A stretch of 64,000 nt of DNA from Paulownia fortunei. Its lineage: Eukaryota; Streptophyta; Magnoliopsida; Lamiales; Paulowniaceae. The notes under the pieces are model-generated. The model did not search any database and was not told the origin of the DNA. It worked only from the letters and a program-made list of their open reading frames with translations. The translations under genes and the position numbers were made by a program. This document shows positions 11,995 through 25,177 of this stretch, piece by piece. How positions within the stretch are numbered: position 1 is the first letter of the stretch; each line of letters starts with the position of its first letter. The stretch lies in contig CM033122.1 in the NCBI GenBank assembly GCA_019321725.1, positions 2,356,001 to 2,420,000 of the forward strand, written 5' to 3'.

Positions 11995-14900
11995 AGTAAT
12001 TATCAACAATGTCGATGGTAGCAGAGAGAACTGCAGCTCTGGCGACGGACGACCGCCGATTCCCAACTCCCTAGGCGGCCGAGGCGCCTACCGACACTGC
12101 TTGAACTCAGGTGGCACGCCGCCTTTGTGTACTAAGTCCCTAGTTCGACACCCCTCTTTGGTAATTCCCGTTAAAATTCGGCTCTTTTCGCGCTTCTTTT
12201 TGTTAATTTAATTTAAAGTTGATATTGGTCGCTGTACGTTGTTTTTTAGCAACGAGAAATTATGGAATATAGATTGATCTTGTTGCCGCTATTCAGATCA
12301 CTATCATTGTTACAGGTGTGATGATGGTATTTTCGTGATTATTCAGCTATGATTTTGGGATTGAGGTTGTAGAATCTTAAAATTGGGATTGCACGCTTGT
12401 GAGCTTTACTGCTGCTTGAAAGATGAGGCAATTATTGATGTTGCCAAAATAATTAGGGGTGTTAAATTACTTTTTGATGTGGGTTGTAAATGGCCATGCT
12501 CTGAATCTTATTGGTTAGATTTTTTCTATGGAAGAACTAATTTAGAAAGAAGATAAGAAAGTTCGGGAGTGTGATTTTATGCATTTGAGGTGCTAGATAT
12601 AATGAGGTTTCGGTTATAGAGTGTGTATAATAGAATATTAGTACTCTTACAGGTATGGGCAAATCTTGTCGCAATTCCTGAAACTATGCCACATGGAGGT
12701 TCTTATTTTGTTCATTAGGTGATGTAATTATATATAAGTAAGCTTTAGAGATTCAAATGCGCTGCCTTACTTTACTGTCATTTATATTTGTGACAACTTA
12801 GTGTAATTCAATTATGGTATTTTTTTTTACTGTCACTTTTCTCAGCCTTGTACCTATAAATATTAACAGTGATCATGGAAAGGGACATGATAGGGATTCT
12901 ATTTGGTCATAAAGTTATATAGGAAATCAACTCAAATCATAGCTATTACTTTTGCTGACAATTGGGTGGCTATTTTGGACTGTAAGGCCTTGCTCAAGTA
13001 ACAGCACTTTGCTGGTTGAACTAGATTTTAGAGTACCTTATATTGCTCTTCGCTTGGTTTACTAATAATTTGGTTTGTGTCTTGCACTGTCTGCTAGTTT
13101 GTTATTTTCAATGAACCTGCAATTCTTCATTGTTGGTTTCAACTTGCATAAGTACATTCTTATCTTCTCCCTGATTTCTCAATTTTGTAAGTTTTCTATT
13201 TCCACATGTGGGGATTGCATTTTGACTAGAGCTTTAGCAGGTGAAGATCAGGTCCTCTGATATTTCAATTGAACCGAGATTGAGTGGAGATGATAGTGAT
13301 ACTGAATATATGCCCCTGCTTCGCTCAGGTGCATGGGCGGACATTGGTTCTCGCTCAAGCATGGAGGATGTCTATGTTTGTGCAGACAATTTAATGCATG
13401 ATTACGGGTTAAATATTTCCAATGAAAGGCCTAGCGCATTCTATGGGGTAACTCTTCTCTTCCAACAACACCTTAATGTTTTCTTTTCCTACTCCCAAAT
13501 ATATTATTGTGATTATTGTTACTAAGATTGTTTCATAAAGTTGCCCTTAGTAAGCCTTTCAATTATGGATCTGCCGGTTACTAGAGTTCTTTGGTTCTTA
13601 TGATCTGCATGTAACATTTTTTTAAAGAAACTTACTGGATACTCCTCTAAAATCTTATTTTCCATGTGTTCATTTTCTTTATAATAATGTTTCTAAGTTG
13701 ATTGGAATAGAATAAGGCTGATTAGATCCCATCATACCAACACTATGATTGGGATCTTGGATTTTAGTAAAGAAAACACTCATGAATTTTTTTTTCTTTC
13801 ATTTTTAAAGGAAACTATGAAGGAAATGCTTACACAAATATATCTATGAGACATTTATTAATAGATGCATCATTTCTTTATCATTGTACTCAATATATCT
13901 ATACTTTCAAGAGATTTTAAAATTGGCCCTTAATTTGTTAAAAAGGGAAAAGTGATGGAATTTAATTGTTAATGCTTTTCTTCTTCTTTTCATTTTCTTG
14001 TGCTAAATCCTAGATCCAAATGGACCATTAGGAGGTCCATACCGAGGAATTTTTAGAAACATTCGATGTTGGAATGAGGCTTTTTTTAGACTTGGTAAAG
14101 AATCACTGAGCTTTGCTGTTGTCTAGTTATTGAAAAATGTCCAGAGTTTTGTTCCGTAATTAAATATTTTGCTTAGAAATGTCAATAAAGAATTTCCTTG
14201 TCTTTTAAGTGGAAAACAAAAATACAGATCCCTACCTTATTTTTTACGGCTTCTTGTCATTTTTTAAATGTGAATGTAGATTGCATGGCTTGCATAGCTG
14301 GGGTTGTATTTTTATTTATATATTTATTTTTTTAAATCCTGATACTTCAAATTCTTATGCATTTTGGACTTCTTGATTGCTAATTCCGACAAATGTAGCG
14401 GCAGACTTCTCTAAACAACTTCATTATTTCAGAGATTTTTTTGACCAAGAAATAGCCATTTTCTGATAAAATTCAATATTTTTAAAATCTTATCTGAAAG
14501 TTCATTTAGCAACCGACCAGATGCATATTGATGTGCTTTTGGTACTCTTATGCATTCTAAGAGGATATCAAATGCTTTGAGTTTTTTGGTTAAGTTAGCA
14601 TTCAATTTCGTGTTCATGGAATTGAGAAATTGAGATATTTGTATTGTGAAAAGTTGTTCGATTCTGTCTTATTGTTACAAAAGCTTGCAACTCAACACTT
14701 ATGTTTTTCTAATGTCGGTAGGTTTTTGATGGACATGGAGGAAAGCATGCCGCTGACTTTGCATGCTACCATTTGCCAAGGTTCATTATTGAGGATGAAG
14801 ATTTTCCACAGGAGATTGAGAGAGTAATAGCATCAGCATTTTTACAGACGGATACTGCTTTTGCAGAAGCTTGCTCCTTGGATGCAGATCTTGCTTCTGG

Positions 14901-15759
14901 TACCACTGCTTTGGCAGCTATTGTAATTGGAAGGTTAGTGTTCTAGTAGTTATACAGATTATTGACTTGTTTTGAGTTTTGGAATTGAAAAACAATAAGA
15001 TATCCCTAGGTAATCGGAAAGTATCTCCTTCATATTTTTTGGCAGTCTGAAGCTAGGAATTTGTTGCTTTTTTTGCACACGCAGTTTACACATTGTTAGA
15101 ATGTACCTTTAATTCAGAAATATGTATTAAATACCATTGAAAAGTAGAATTCTATAATTGAATTGTCTTGTTGTTGTCCGTTCAACCAATGCAGCTCTCT
15201 GGTGGTGGCCAATGCTGGAGATTGTAGAGCAGTGCTTTGTCGCCGGGGTAAAGCAATTGAGATGTCAAGAGATCATAAACCTGTTTGCTTGAAGGAAAGA
15301 AGGCGTATAGAAGCTTCTGGAGGTTATGTGTATGATGGTTATCTCAATGGACAACTCAATGTTGCTCGTGCTTTAGGAGACTGGCATATGGAAGGATTGA
15401 AAGGTCAAGATGGTGGCCCCCTTACTGCAGAGCCTGAACTTATGAGCACAAGACTATCAGAAGAAGATGAGTTCCTAATCATAGGCTGCGATGGCCTGTG
15501 GGAGGTGTTTATGAGCCAAAATGCTGTGGATTTTGCTCGTAGAAGGCTTCAGGAGCACAATGATCCAATGATGTGTAGCAAGGATCTTGTCGACGAGGCT
15601 TTGAAGCGAAAGAGTGGAGACAATTTATCAGTTGTTGTCGTGTGTTTCCAGCCGCAACCACCTCCCAACTTGATTGTTCCTCGTGGAAGAGTGCACCGGA
15701 GCATTTCTGCTGAAGGGTTGAAGGAGTTGCAAAGCTTCTTGGATAACTTAGATAATTGA
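11981..15759 (+). CDS. DBP1: Protein phosphatase 2C, DBP1 / PP2C22 type
   Basis: Four exons: 11981-12160, 13241-13447, 14722-14933 and 15195-15759, all with GT-AG introns and continuous frame, giving 387 residues. This is a metal-dependent Ser/Thr phosphatase. Visible motifs are RSSMED (98-103), VFDGHGG (130-136, metal-binding Asp132 and Gly133), SGTT, GDCRAV, DGLWE (Asp299) and SGDN (Asp342), all the acidic metal ligands expected of an active PP2C. The first 90 residues are a non-catalytic Ser/Gly-rich extension. The tail has [20 protein letters not shown], which I recall as characteristic of the DBP1/PP2C22 branch. In tobacco and Arabidopsis DBP1 is a DNA-binding PP2C connected with virus susceptibility and stress. 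The family usually has 380-400 residues, so the length fits. The leader holds a long CT/CA microsatellite and an overlapping uORF. The gene is divergent from the CV-like gene and tail-to-tail with the ABCG pair. Confidence 0.9.
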
Positions 15760-16561
15760 GATGGTGACGAAGGCTTCTTAAATTGTATCCTCTTCCTCTC
15801 AATTTGTTTCCTTTTTCTTAATCTATTTATTGTTCTTGGTTGATGTGGAGAGAGGATGTAATTTCCAACTGTAACATATGCGGCATTGACATGATTTTTG
15901 TTTTCCATTTTCCTGTATTCTGATCCTGTATTTTGTTAATTATTTCTCAGGCTAAGTTGCCTCGACATTTAACTAATGTTACCATTAACTTCAATATAGA
16001 GCAATAGGATCTTCTTTGTGTGGTTTTTGCTTAATGTAAGCACGTTCAAGTTGGTTACTTGTATGATGTTGAACTTGACAAAAAAGTGGAACTCGAAAAA
16101 TTGTAACTTCGATATCATAGATTGATTATACAATGATTGATCAAAGATTGTTTTGACAGTGTCTTTATGAACTGACGCCATTTCTTGATACGTATGACAA
16201 TTAGCTGTGTCAAATACTAAATTATATGATGATGCTCGGTCTGAATTTGGGATAGAATTGAAGCCACACAACATGTTTTCAAAACCTTTGACTGCATTAT
16301 TTAAAATAAAAAAAAGGCTAATTTAATATGCACATTCTCAATCCTCCGCTGCCAATCGATTAAGGGTTCTTTGTGGATTTTTTATACAAATTTCCATTAC
16401 TTACCAGGCGCAGAAATATTGTTAATGCTGTAAATGAAATTTTAAGGTGTGAAGATAAATAAGAAGACGGCATGAGATCTTTGGAATAGAAAATACTTTT
16501 TCAATCAAAGTGTATATGATATGTGGTGCTAACCTCTGCTTCCTATACATCTTCATAAGTT
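15760..16561. other. Tail-to-tail 3' flanks of PP2C and ABCG copy A
   Basis: This 0.8-kb gap separates the stop of the plus-strand PP2C from the stop of the minus-strand transporter. It should contain both 3' untranslated regions. Poly-A-signal-like AATAAA variants are present but cannot be ranked. I see no other gene. Confidence 0.5.
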
Positions 16562-19500
16562 CTATCTTGTCTGGAAGTTAAATGCCCTGATTGAGAAAGC
16601 AAAAATGAAGCCAAAAAGCACAGCTATTCCAACTATTATAATGGCAACATATCCCACAAAGTCATGCCTGAATCCAAAATAACTCCTTATAAATTGTTCC
16701 ACTGTTTCATTTGTATCAAGCTTATCCTGTAGGTCGGCAACTAATCCATACAGCGTCCATGCTACTGGACATATATAATAGTACCATCTCCACCACACTG
16801 GAATTCTCTGCCACAAACAGAAAAAAGAATCAGCCTTCTGAAAATCGATGTTGTGTTGTTGCAATTATATTGTGATCAGCCAGGAAATGAACTTACTGTC
16901 TTTGGAATGATGAATCCTGAGAAAAGGTTCCATATTGCATAGAATGCAGATGAGATTATGGCAGCTATGTTGTGGTTAGGTGTTACAGCCACTGTCATCA
17001 TCCCATACAATGTGAAATACAAGAAGGTGAAGTACATAAAGAAGATGTACCAAAAGAACTTGGCAACTGTCCAATCAAATCCAATCATGGCATACACTAT
17101 GACACCATAAATAAGTGTTTGAATTAAAAGGTGGGGAAGTTCAATCACAACCTGCGTGAAAAACCATTTGACAAAAGTTATTTCTGAGACCAGCTTGCCT
17201 CAGTAAAATATTGTTCTTTTGGGTTCTCAATATCTTACAAACAATTACTAGCAAAATACCTGTCCAAAAGCATATGGCAGGGCTGAATACATGCCGGCTG
17301 CTCTTTCCCTGTAGAAGACTGTTCTTTCAACCGCAACAACTGGCTGTACTGATGCGGCGTTTTGTACTCCAAGAAATATGACAGCAGCATACATAGAACC
17401 CATAGCATTAAAGATGTCTAATGGCTTTTTCCTGGCACAAAATGGATACATATTAATAAAAGAACGTGGAAAATTTGGAGGCACTGGTTTCACCTTATGT
17501 ATTTACCTTTTGGAGCCAAGATCCCAAAATATAGTCCCGAACATAAGGGCAATTAATGTTGTAAACATAAGTCTCACGGCAGTGTAAGGTGGGTTTCGTG
17601 AATATGACAGATGCTGTTTCCAAAGGCATGCCATGCATTGGGTGAAGAAAGACCGGGAATAACGTGTAGGAAAGTATATATCTTTTGAACCAGGGATTGG
17701 TTTACTGAGTTCTGCGATCAATGCTTTATTTCTCCTGAGGGATTCACCACGGAAGACAGACTAAAAATCAATGTATGATGGTAAGACAATTTCTTATAAT
17801 TTGATAAATTTACTTAACAGCAAAGCTATGAATCCATTTAGCTCTTTTATAAAGAGATTGTCATCTTGGATACATGCAAGTTTGGATCCTGCGTTGAATT
17901 TTGTAATGTTAGACAGATGCTCAAACAGAACATGTCTTGAGTGTTGACGTAGTTTTACCTGTGTACTTCTGAGCTCTTGTAGAGTTCGGCAAAATTAGCA
18001 CCTAGAGCAACTTCTTGTGCTATTGAAGTTACCTCCAACATCCATGTTGCTGGATTATAACCATCTTTAATTTTAGGGACTCCAGCAATCCCCTGGAGGG
18101 AGAGAATCAAGACTTGTATGTTAGTAATTGGGGAAACATTAGGGAAGTTATAAGACATCATGCACTAATTCTCACCTCAAAGTATTGGATGAGCTCAGAA
18201 CAATGCCATCCTAACGGACCAACATATATTTCTTCACCTCCTCGTTGTAGCAGCAGCAGCTGAATTCATTTTTTCTTCAGCTTTTTTCCTTAGTACAGAT
18301 ACAAATTTATAGAATTAATAATGTTTACCTCATCAAAAGCATCAAAGATGTCAATGCTTGGTTGATGGATGGTGCATACAACAGTTCGACCTGTATCCAC
18401 AGTGTTTCTCACTGTTCTCATTACTATTGCAGCCGCCCTGGCATCAAGCCCTGAGGTTGGCTCATCCATGAAAATGATAGAAGGGTTGGCAACAAGTTCA
18501 ACCGCAATAGTTAGCCTCTTTCGCTGCTCAGTTGAAAGGCCATTCACTCCGGGCAATCCTACAAGCCCTCCCCTTAATTGAGTAAGCTCAACAAGTTCCA
18601 TGATCTCTTCTATGAACATCTACAGTTTATGACAGTGAGGTATGCATTGCCAACTGAATGAAAATATCTAATATATTTCAAACGAAACGGGAAAAAAAAA
18701 AAGAAGAAGCTCTAGGCTTAGAGATCACCTTTCGTGTTGCAGTGTCAACTTCTGGAGGCAAGTGAAGCCAGGCAGAATACTGCAAAGATTCGTATACTGT
18801 AACATGAGGAGAATGAATGTCAGTTTGCTCACAGTACCCTGCAATGCGGGCAAATGTTTCTTGCTTCTTTGGGTATCCTGATATAGTGATTGTCCCGTCT
18901 ATATATCCACTCGTTTTCCTCCCTGATAACACATCCAATAGTGTGGTCTTACCAGCCCCTGTAACACCCATCAGAGCTGTCAAAACACCTGGTCTGAAAG
19001 CACCACTGATGCCTTTCAAAAGCTCAAGTCGATCCTCTTGAACACCATGAGCTTTAATTTCCTGTAATCATAAGGATTCTTTATGTATCTGAAACCTAAG
19101 TTAGAAAGAAACTAGTAATTATTATCAAAGACTAGGAATCATGTGACTGGAAATTATTGAATAATTTTACCAAACCCAAATAGATAATTAAAATATTAAT
19201 GAGTTTAGAAATTTAAATTAGATGATCAAGTTCACCATAAGTTCTATCAACATAAATACTGATATACCTGTGGCATATCTACTGCGTAGTGGATATCATC
19301 AAAAGTTATCGAAAGAGGTTCAAATGGTAAAACCATTCCTCTCTTTCTATTTGGATCTGGTTCTTTGATACTGCCCACTGTTGATGACTTAGAGCTGGAT
19401 GATACACTTTGTTGAATATAATTTCCTCGTCCTGGAATTGGATTTGGATTTGTTTGGTGTTCACATATTAGTAGCTATTCTCTGATATGCAATGAAGCAC

Positions 19501-22500
19501 TATGAAACTTAATTGACTAACCAGATTGGCTCTTCCCATTTGATGATAGTTCAGTATGATTGCCTGCAATTCTTGTGTTCCTTTCTGCCAATGTTTCTTC
19601 AGACAGAAATGCGCGGGATCTTCCAAATGCTGCATCAAGTATACCACTTAATAAGTCATTTTGAATCATCTTTGCGTTGCACGACAGAATAAAACTGTAT
19701 TACATAAGCAAGAGATGCATCCTTACGGTTGAGATATGTTAGAGCCAAGGTGTCCAAGATATTGAACAGAAAAACATATCCAATCAGAACTCCAACTCCA
19801 ATCCAATACCAATAGGCTTCTGGAAAAAGCCCTCGAGACTTTAAAACTGACACACCCACTGGTTCTTTGGAGCCTGGAGGAAACTGGAACAGGCATTCTT
19901 TGATGTCAAATTATACTAGTTCTTTTCCTCATCCTCTTCCTCCCTAATGCAACTCCAATATATATACAAAAAGTGACTTACATGGGTCCAACTCTTTCCA
20001 AGAAATTCATTCACTGCTATAGCATTCTGCCCGTACATCATAGGTGAGAACCAGTAGCCCCATAGCCACCACTTTTTGATCTCCTCTGACAGCAAGTATC
20101 AAGAAAAAACATTCATGATTATGCATAAATAGGCATAGGCAAAGTAAATTAAGTTTTCTGAAATATCACTTTTATCTACCTCGTGACAAAATGAATCCAC
20201 CCAACACTAAAACTGTAAGTAATGCACTTGATCCAAATGTATTTGCAACTATCATGTTCCTCCCTAGTGCCCCCGTTAACCGGAACAGCCCAGAAGCCAT
20301 CTGATTCACCCATATAAGAAGGAAGAAGTGCCTGAAAAACCTGCAATTCCTTCCACCTATGAGATCAAACAAATTTGATATTATTAAGCATAGAAGTAAA
20401 TTTTCACCGATTCAATACCTTATTGGATCAGAATCAAGTCCGATGGTGTAATAAGTAACAAACACCCAAATGGCAACATCAACAAACGTGATGGGAATTT
20501 TTAAGATCCATGCGGGCAAAGAGTATGCCCATGCAGGAAAGAACAGAAGGTCGCGTTGCTTGTAAAAGACAGGAAGTCTCAGTATACTGAGTGCCATCTC
20601 TGAAAACCCATTAAACATTAGTGCAACAATTGAATAATAGAGAGCTCCCATAAAAATTCCACCATCCGTCACTGTATTCTTGGACATCTCAGTGCGTAGA
20701 AATACGGTCATCGTTATGATGCCCATGACCAGAAGCTGGATACATGCAACAAAATCATTAATTAGATTGCATTTAGATATCTGGAAATATTTAGCACCTA
20801 TAAGTTTTGCATTATTGGTACATAGAAGAATCAGAGCTTTAGAATTGTCTCATGCCAATTACTTGCATCATCCTGAATATGTAGATAGCTGAATTCCTCT
20901 TCATAAGCAGGTATTCTCTAGATATGCAAGCTTTTAAAACTTCCATTTTGCTGAGACCATATTTATTAGTAGTTAGAGCAGCAGGGTGGCTCGTAGCCCT
21001 GTCAATAGGAACAGCAAGCTCATCGCCTATTTTTCTTCCAACATGGAATGACAGAAATGCTTCAGAAAAGTCCTTGATAGAAACAAAACTATAAGACTCA
21101 TCTCTACTCGCCCAGTACTGCTGTTGATCTTTCCTTGATGTTACCTACAATTTTAACCGAAAAAAGGTTGATGATGTCTCGAGTTTCTTCTATGGATACA
21201 CAAAGCGACAAGGTGATTGAATTTACTTCTTGCAGAAAGTCTGCTACTCCCTTTCTCTCAGGACATCTGAAACCCATGCTTTCAAAAAATTCTATTACAT
21301 TCTCCCTCGGACCTTGATACACAATTCTTCCATCTGATAAAAGAATTATGTCATCAAATAATTCATAAATCTCTGGTGCGGGCTGCAGGAGGGAGATTAC
21401 AGCAGTTCCTTGAGAATGTGGATGGATTGCTTTATTGAGTTCACAATTTGGAAAGTTGTTGAACTGTCCAAACCAGTTGATATCTCGTCCATGAAAAGGG
21501 CTCTTGCTGGTCCAACCATCATTTCCCCTGAATTACATTGAGTAGATACATGAAAAACCTTTGTAGTAAATGGCTGAGGATTCAAATGGATAGTTGTCAT
21601 TCTAAATGGCTTCTAACTTTGCTATTGGAATTGCGAAGAAATCTATATCTTATCCTGTTACCTATAGTCACTCTCTTCTTCTGCCCTCCAGATATTCCTC
21701 GGAACATTTCATTCCCAACAATGGTATCAGCACAAATTTCAAGTCCCAAGATCTGTAAATGACTAATACCAAAAGGTCAAGCAATTTGTATGATTATCTC
21801 CATAAAATTTATTGAGCTTAGAGTAATTTTAACTCTCTACCTTTATAATGTAGTCTGTCAAAACACTGACCTCCTGACCTTCAATTGATGCTGCCTACAG
21901 CATGGAAAATATTCATCTTAACTAACATATTTTCACATTGCACACGAGGAGGAGCAGAAGCGGCTCTAAAGAGAGTTTACCTTCATGAAAATGTCAAGAT
22001 CAGGATCTGGTTTAATGTTTGCTTCTTTCTCTCTCCTCAACAATTCGGCTAGCATTTCTGTAGATTTTGAGAAATTCAGCTTAAAGTTTTCAAATATATA
22101 GAATACATCAATCTTCAAGAGCAGTTGAGAATTCTTGCTGACCATAACCAGCTCCAACTCCTTGACACCTTGCTGAAAAAGCTAGTGTTTCTCTCACTGT
22201 TAATTCTCCCAAGTGAAGGTCGTGCTGACCTATGTAAGCTGATGTCCTTTGTGGTATAAACTCATCCATCTGGTGACCGTTGTACGTTATTCTTCCTAAT
22301 ACCTGAGGAATCAACACATTTTTTAATGTACTAATTTTCCATCCCCACCCCCCTCCTGCAATTGAATTATACAAAATGGCATTTCTTTCCTTACTTCTAA
22401 TTCTGGATCAAGTCTTCCGGCCAATGCTGACAGCAACGTAGTTTTGCCAGAACTAGGTGGCCCTAAAAGCAGAGTCATTCTGCAAAAGCAAAAATAAGAA

Positions 22501-23289
22501 GTGGCACGACCAGCAGATCAAAGATGACTATTTTGATAATACTGTATGCTCACCTTCCAGGCTTGATGATTCCACTGAGATCATGAAGAATTGACAGTGG
22601 TTTCTTTCGACTTGGTAGAACATGTATGTAACTCAAGAAACCCTTGGCAGAGTTAGACGAAAGTTAAGTTCCAGGGGCAACTCAATTTTATACTTTAAAG
22701 GATTGAAACATTATTATGCTATCAAAGATCCAGTACCTCCAAGATATTAGCTGTGAAGTTGAATATTGTAGGCAGTGCTCGACTACCAACGTAAGCTTCA
22801 GTATGAACACTTAACTGTTCAAACCGAACTTCAATAGTGGGCAGATCAATGCCCACTCTTCATCAATTCATATCCATCACAAAATGAACACCATTTTTAT
22901 CAAATTAAGCTGAAATCTTTCTGTACTAAACACAAGCTAATGCAAAACTTCAATGGGGTTAGTCGAAATTACCTGTCAATACGCTCTTTAATCTTCAACA
23001 GAAACTTCTCATTGTCTTCTTGTGCAATTTTCAGTAGCCTCTCCAGAAGTTTTTTCCTTTCTATTAGTCCAAGATTCTTCACATCAACTTCTCTTGATTG
23101 GCCCTCTTGTTCAGAATATATGCCTCTCCTTATACGAATATAAGTTGGAAGTCTCTCCAGAGCAGCCCATTTCAGTGCCTCTTCATCGTCTTCTTCTCGA
23201 GTAGACCTCGAGAAAACGTCCATGCCGCTGTTCCTCCATATGTTAGAACTACTCCGCCGTCCGCTGCCGACTCTCCCACCATCTTCCAT
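16562..23289 (-). CDS. Full-size ABCG (PDR-type) transporter copy A, broken by a 1-base deletion in exon 9
   Basis: Exons 5' to 3': 22973-23289, 22737-22857, 22554-22642, 22395-22479, 22143-22302, 21981-22057, 21841-21894, 21662-21752, 21227-21527, 20863-21144, 20419-20735, 20180-20340, 19982-20085, 19727-19883, 19522-19629, 19268-19431, 18729-19061, 18329-18619, 18176-18259, 17959-18092, 17507-17734, 17260-17431, 16897-17151, 16562-16807. Layout is NBD1-TMD1-NBD2-TMD2, as in plasma-membrane pleiotropic-drug-resistance pumps of the tobacco PDR1 group, which export terpenoids and other defence compounds. Motifs seen: Walker [10 protein letters not shown], signature ISGGQKKR, Walker B ALFMDE, second Walker [10 protein letters not shown], second signature LSTEQRKR. 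Exon 9 has 301 bases against 302 in copy B; the missing base after 21412 turns SIHIL into KELL and a TAA at 21397-21399, leaving 374 of about 1443 residues. Everything else is intact. Exon 5 uses the weak donor GTCAGC. Either a very young null allele or an assembly error. Confidence 0.88.
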
Positions 23290-23960
23290 TATTTCAGAAC
23301 CTGCTGCAGAACTCAAGAATACTAACCTGGAAAGTTGCTAAAACATTGTACCTAGAAACTCTAGCGGTATCTCCTGGAATTGATCAGAGAAAATCTACCA
23401 TAGACTAATTCACACTCTCAACTACAGAAAGATGAATGAAACCGAAAAATGGTTCCTTCCAGGTCAAAAGGTAGCTTGGCTTTCTCTTACATCTTGTGAT
23501 TCCTTAAATTAGTCTGGACTTTGTCTGTTTCAGATCAAATTATTAACTTCATCTTGGAAACAGGGAATAAAATATTTGTCGGCTGCATGGCATAAACTGA
23601 GGTATGTAGTGATTTGTACACAAGTGCAATGCTTAAAAATTTACTCTTGTTTTTGTAATGTTGGATTAAGGAAGAAAGCAGTTGTCATTATCAGTTTGAT
23701 TGGCTTATTGCACAGAGAATTTTCGAAGTTTCCATTTTTTAACAGTTCTGTAAGCACTATTCTTTCAAAAACAGGCCAGTGGTTCCAATTCCCAATTCAT
23801 TAATAGCCAGGTTTATTCCTTTTTGAAATCTGATCAACCAGAGAACAGAAACAGACAAGGTGCTAATTATTGTGAAAAAAACAAACAAAAAAAGAATAAA
23901 ATATGAAATAAGAGTACTTGTTTTCTAATAGTCATTTCCCTTCTCATGTCAAAGTATACA
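23290..23960. other. Upstream region of ABCG copy A
   Basis: A TGCAG acceptor-like site 14 bases before the start codon suggests that a 5' leader intron could end there. No coding sequence is visible. The segment ends at the foldback element, so the proximal promoter of copy A is limited to about 0.65 kb unless it includes the element. Confidence 0.4.
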
Positions 23961-25177
23961 GGAATACTACTTTACCCTTCTATTATTATATATTACTTTA
24001 TTTTTTTATATTTTTAATTTTCTCATTTTATTCTTTTTACTTTCATTTTATCTCACTCTTCCTTTTATACTCTCATTATCTCATTTTTTTCTTTTCTACT
24101 CTTAAAAAAAAATAACCAAACTATCCTTACCTATTATTTTTAGTAAAATTACTTTAAAATAGAATAATATTAATATATTTATATTTATGTTCAAATAATT
24201 TTTTAACTTGATTAATTAATATTTAATATTAAATTTATTTAAAATTTTATTATACTTAATTTTTAATAAATATATTATAATATAACATAGTTTCTATTAA
24301 ATTAATATATAGTAGGATATTTTTATTATTTAATATGTTTTTACTTATAAATTTCCTACTAACAATAAATTTTAAAAAAAATATTTTATTAAATACATAA
24401 AATATTAGCAATATTTTTTTTATTATTAATAGAATTATCTTAAGTTCATAGAAACTATGTTAAATTCAAACATAGTCATTATAATTAAGTAATAGTAATA
24501 AAAATAATTTCTAAAATGATTATATTTTTAAATTTAGGAAATTATTCATTAAGTTATTTTAAACTTAATATAGTATTCATCAAATTATGATAATTTGACT
24601 ATTTATAACTTATTTAATAGTATTAAAGTAAACCTAAAAATGATATTTTTGTATTTAACATTATTTCTATGAAATTTTGATAATCCATTAATAATAATAA
24701 AAATATTACTTATATTTTTTCTTATTTAACAAAATATGATTTGAAAACATATCATAAATTTTTTATATTTATGATGAGCAATAAATTTATAAGTAAAATG
24801 TGTTAATTAAAAAAAAACCCTATGATATAAAAATTTAATAGAAACTATATTAATAAAGAATAGCCATTAAAATAAGTACAATAAAATATGAAATAAATTT
24901 AATATTAATTATTAATTAATTAAGTTGAAAAATTATTAGTATTTAAATACAAGTGTATTAAATTTATAACATTTTAAAGTAGTGTTAGTATAAGCAATAG
25001 ATAAGGATAATTTTATTATTTTTTTAAAAATACATGATGGTAAAGTAAGACAAAAATAGTACAAAGAGATAAAGTGAGATATAATGAGAATACAATGAGG
25101 TAAAAATGAAACAATTGAAAATATATAAAAATAAAGTGATACTTATGAAAAATAAAAAAAGTAAAGTAAAATTAACC
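23961..25177. mobile_element. AT-rich foldback element with long terminal inverted repeats (MITE-like)
   Basis: The left arm begins GGAATACTACTTTACCC and the reverse complement of the right end begins GGTTAATTTTACTTTAC. The arms stay alignable inward for several hundred bases, sharing blocks such as CTCATT, ATCTCACT, TATCCTTA, ACTTTAAAAT, TTAATTAAT, AATATTAAATTTATT and TAGTTTCTATTAAAT, so most of the 1.2 kb could fold back on itself. Flanks AAGTATACA (23952-23960) and TTGTATAAA (25178-25186) match at 6 of 9 positions and may be a decayed target duplication; a 9-base duplication with G-initial ends would suggest a Mutator-like origin. No transposase frame is present. It lies between the two tandem ABCG genes. 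Confidence 0.65.

Noticed and set aside
18369..19041. Plus-strand frames across the ABCG nucleotide-binding exons
   Set aside because: They are antisense readings of highly conserved exons. The same ones appear over copy B (28656-29317), which only reflects exon conservation.
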